Source: Apostichopus parvimensis
Taxonomy: Eukaryota > Echinodermata > Holothuroidea > Aspidochirotida > Stichopodidae
Length of the DNA stretch: 30,615 nucleotides
Assembly: GCA_000934455.1 (NCBI GenBank)
Contig: KN894230.1
Span: forward strand, 1 to 30,615
Direction: 5' to 3'
Shown here: in pieces, positions 30,334 through 30,615 of the stretch
Layout of the letters: the number at the start of each line of letters is the position of its first letter
How positions within the stretch are numbered: position 1 is the first letter of the stretch
Program-made: the position numbers and the translations under genes
The notes under the pieces: generated by a model
Told to the model about the DNA's origin: nothing
The model's input: the letters and a program-made list of their open reading frames with translations, nothing else
The model's database searches: none

Positions 30334-30615
30334 GTAGGTTTCCATGGAGACAAGTTTTCTGTGCAGATGATCTTACTTTTAAAGTTTGAAACTGGTGTAG
30401 AGCCACGTTAGATCTCGTCTGGCTGTTTCTTCTGTTCCGGCTGTACTCTCTTGCCATTGTCCTGAGCTTTGTATATTGTTTTACTGCATGTTTAAAAATG
30501 TCTTATGTTTTCATATTCTTACAATTGTTTGATACTGTATGTTTTAGGTTTTCATATTTTAATGTTTGTATCTCATATCCTGTTTTAAAATGTCTTATGT
30601 TTTCATATTCTTACA
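30334..30615 (+). other. partial intron after exon F, with a 92-bp direct repeat at the edge
   Basis: The intron runs off the window. A 34-bp word, TTTAAAAATGTCTTATGTTT then TCATATTCTTACA, occurs at 30490-30523 and again at 30582-30615 with one difference. A partial GGTTTTCATATTTTAATG lies in between. This looks like the start of a tandem array cut by the window edge. Confidence 0.75.

Noticed and set aside
1-30615. CRISPR array, rRNA, canonical tRNA, retrovirus-like or other capsid-bearing element
   Set aside because: No regular repeat-spacer structure, no rRNA or full tRNA cloverleaf, and no reverse transcriptase, integrase or capsid motifs seen on either strand.

Overview
The window looks like animal DNA, most likely an echinoderm or a close invertebrate deuterostome. 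It is AT-rich, holds short exons in long repeat-filled introns, and carries hAT-type elements with termini of the CAGGGGYGTAGCCAG kind. TAGGCCTA-like and TACTGTA-like words recur. The phylum is an inference. There is no bacterial, viral or organellar gene content.

The one gene I can name is an alpha-arrestin of the ARRDC2/3/4/TXNIP group, closest by eye to ARRDC3, on the + strand. Six exons are visible: 13774-13852, 14936-15083, 25378-25480, 27755-28011, 28917-29073 and 30182-30333. All have GT..AG borders, and the phases join without a break into about 299 residues ending at a PPPPYSA motif. The family's first 85-100 residues are missing (upstream of the window, or in an exon I did not recognise), and the coding sequence continues past the right edge. 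Introns fall where I recall them in vertebrate ARRDC3.

Layout. 1-13773: no confident coding exon. It holds a 26-bp minisatellite (436-815), two copies of an old dispersed repeat each interrupted by a different MITE (hAT at 2340-2711, TTAA-type at 7507-7753), an ATT microsatellite, and one possible minus-strand exon (10481-10708). 13774-15083: first two visible exons. 15084-25377: a 10.3-kb intron with a possible minus-strand exon (16268-16387), a 578-bp hAT MITE (16686-17263), a 2.3-kb hAT-like element (18257-20585) holding a tandem array and a second hAT-like element, diverged duplications (22781-24242), and a G/T/A-rich satellite ending about 40 bp before the next exon. 25378-30333: the last four visible exons, with a CCCCTAG minisatellite and, in the intron 29074-30181, a hammerhead self-cleaving ribozyme joined to a tRNA-like promoter segment.

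The most interesting object is that sense-oriented intronic hammerhead ribozyme (core 29193-29234). Its catalytic core is complete, helix I has a compensating distal stem, and helix III is minimal, as in retrozyme and Sm-alpha-like elements.
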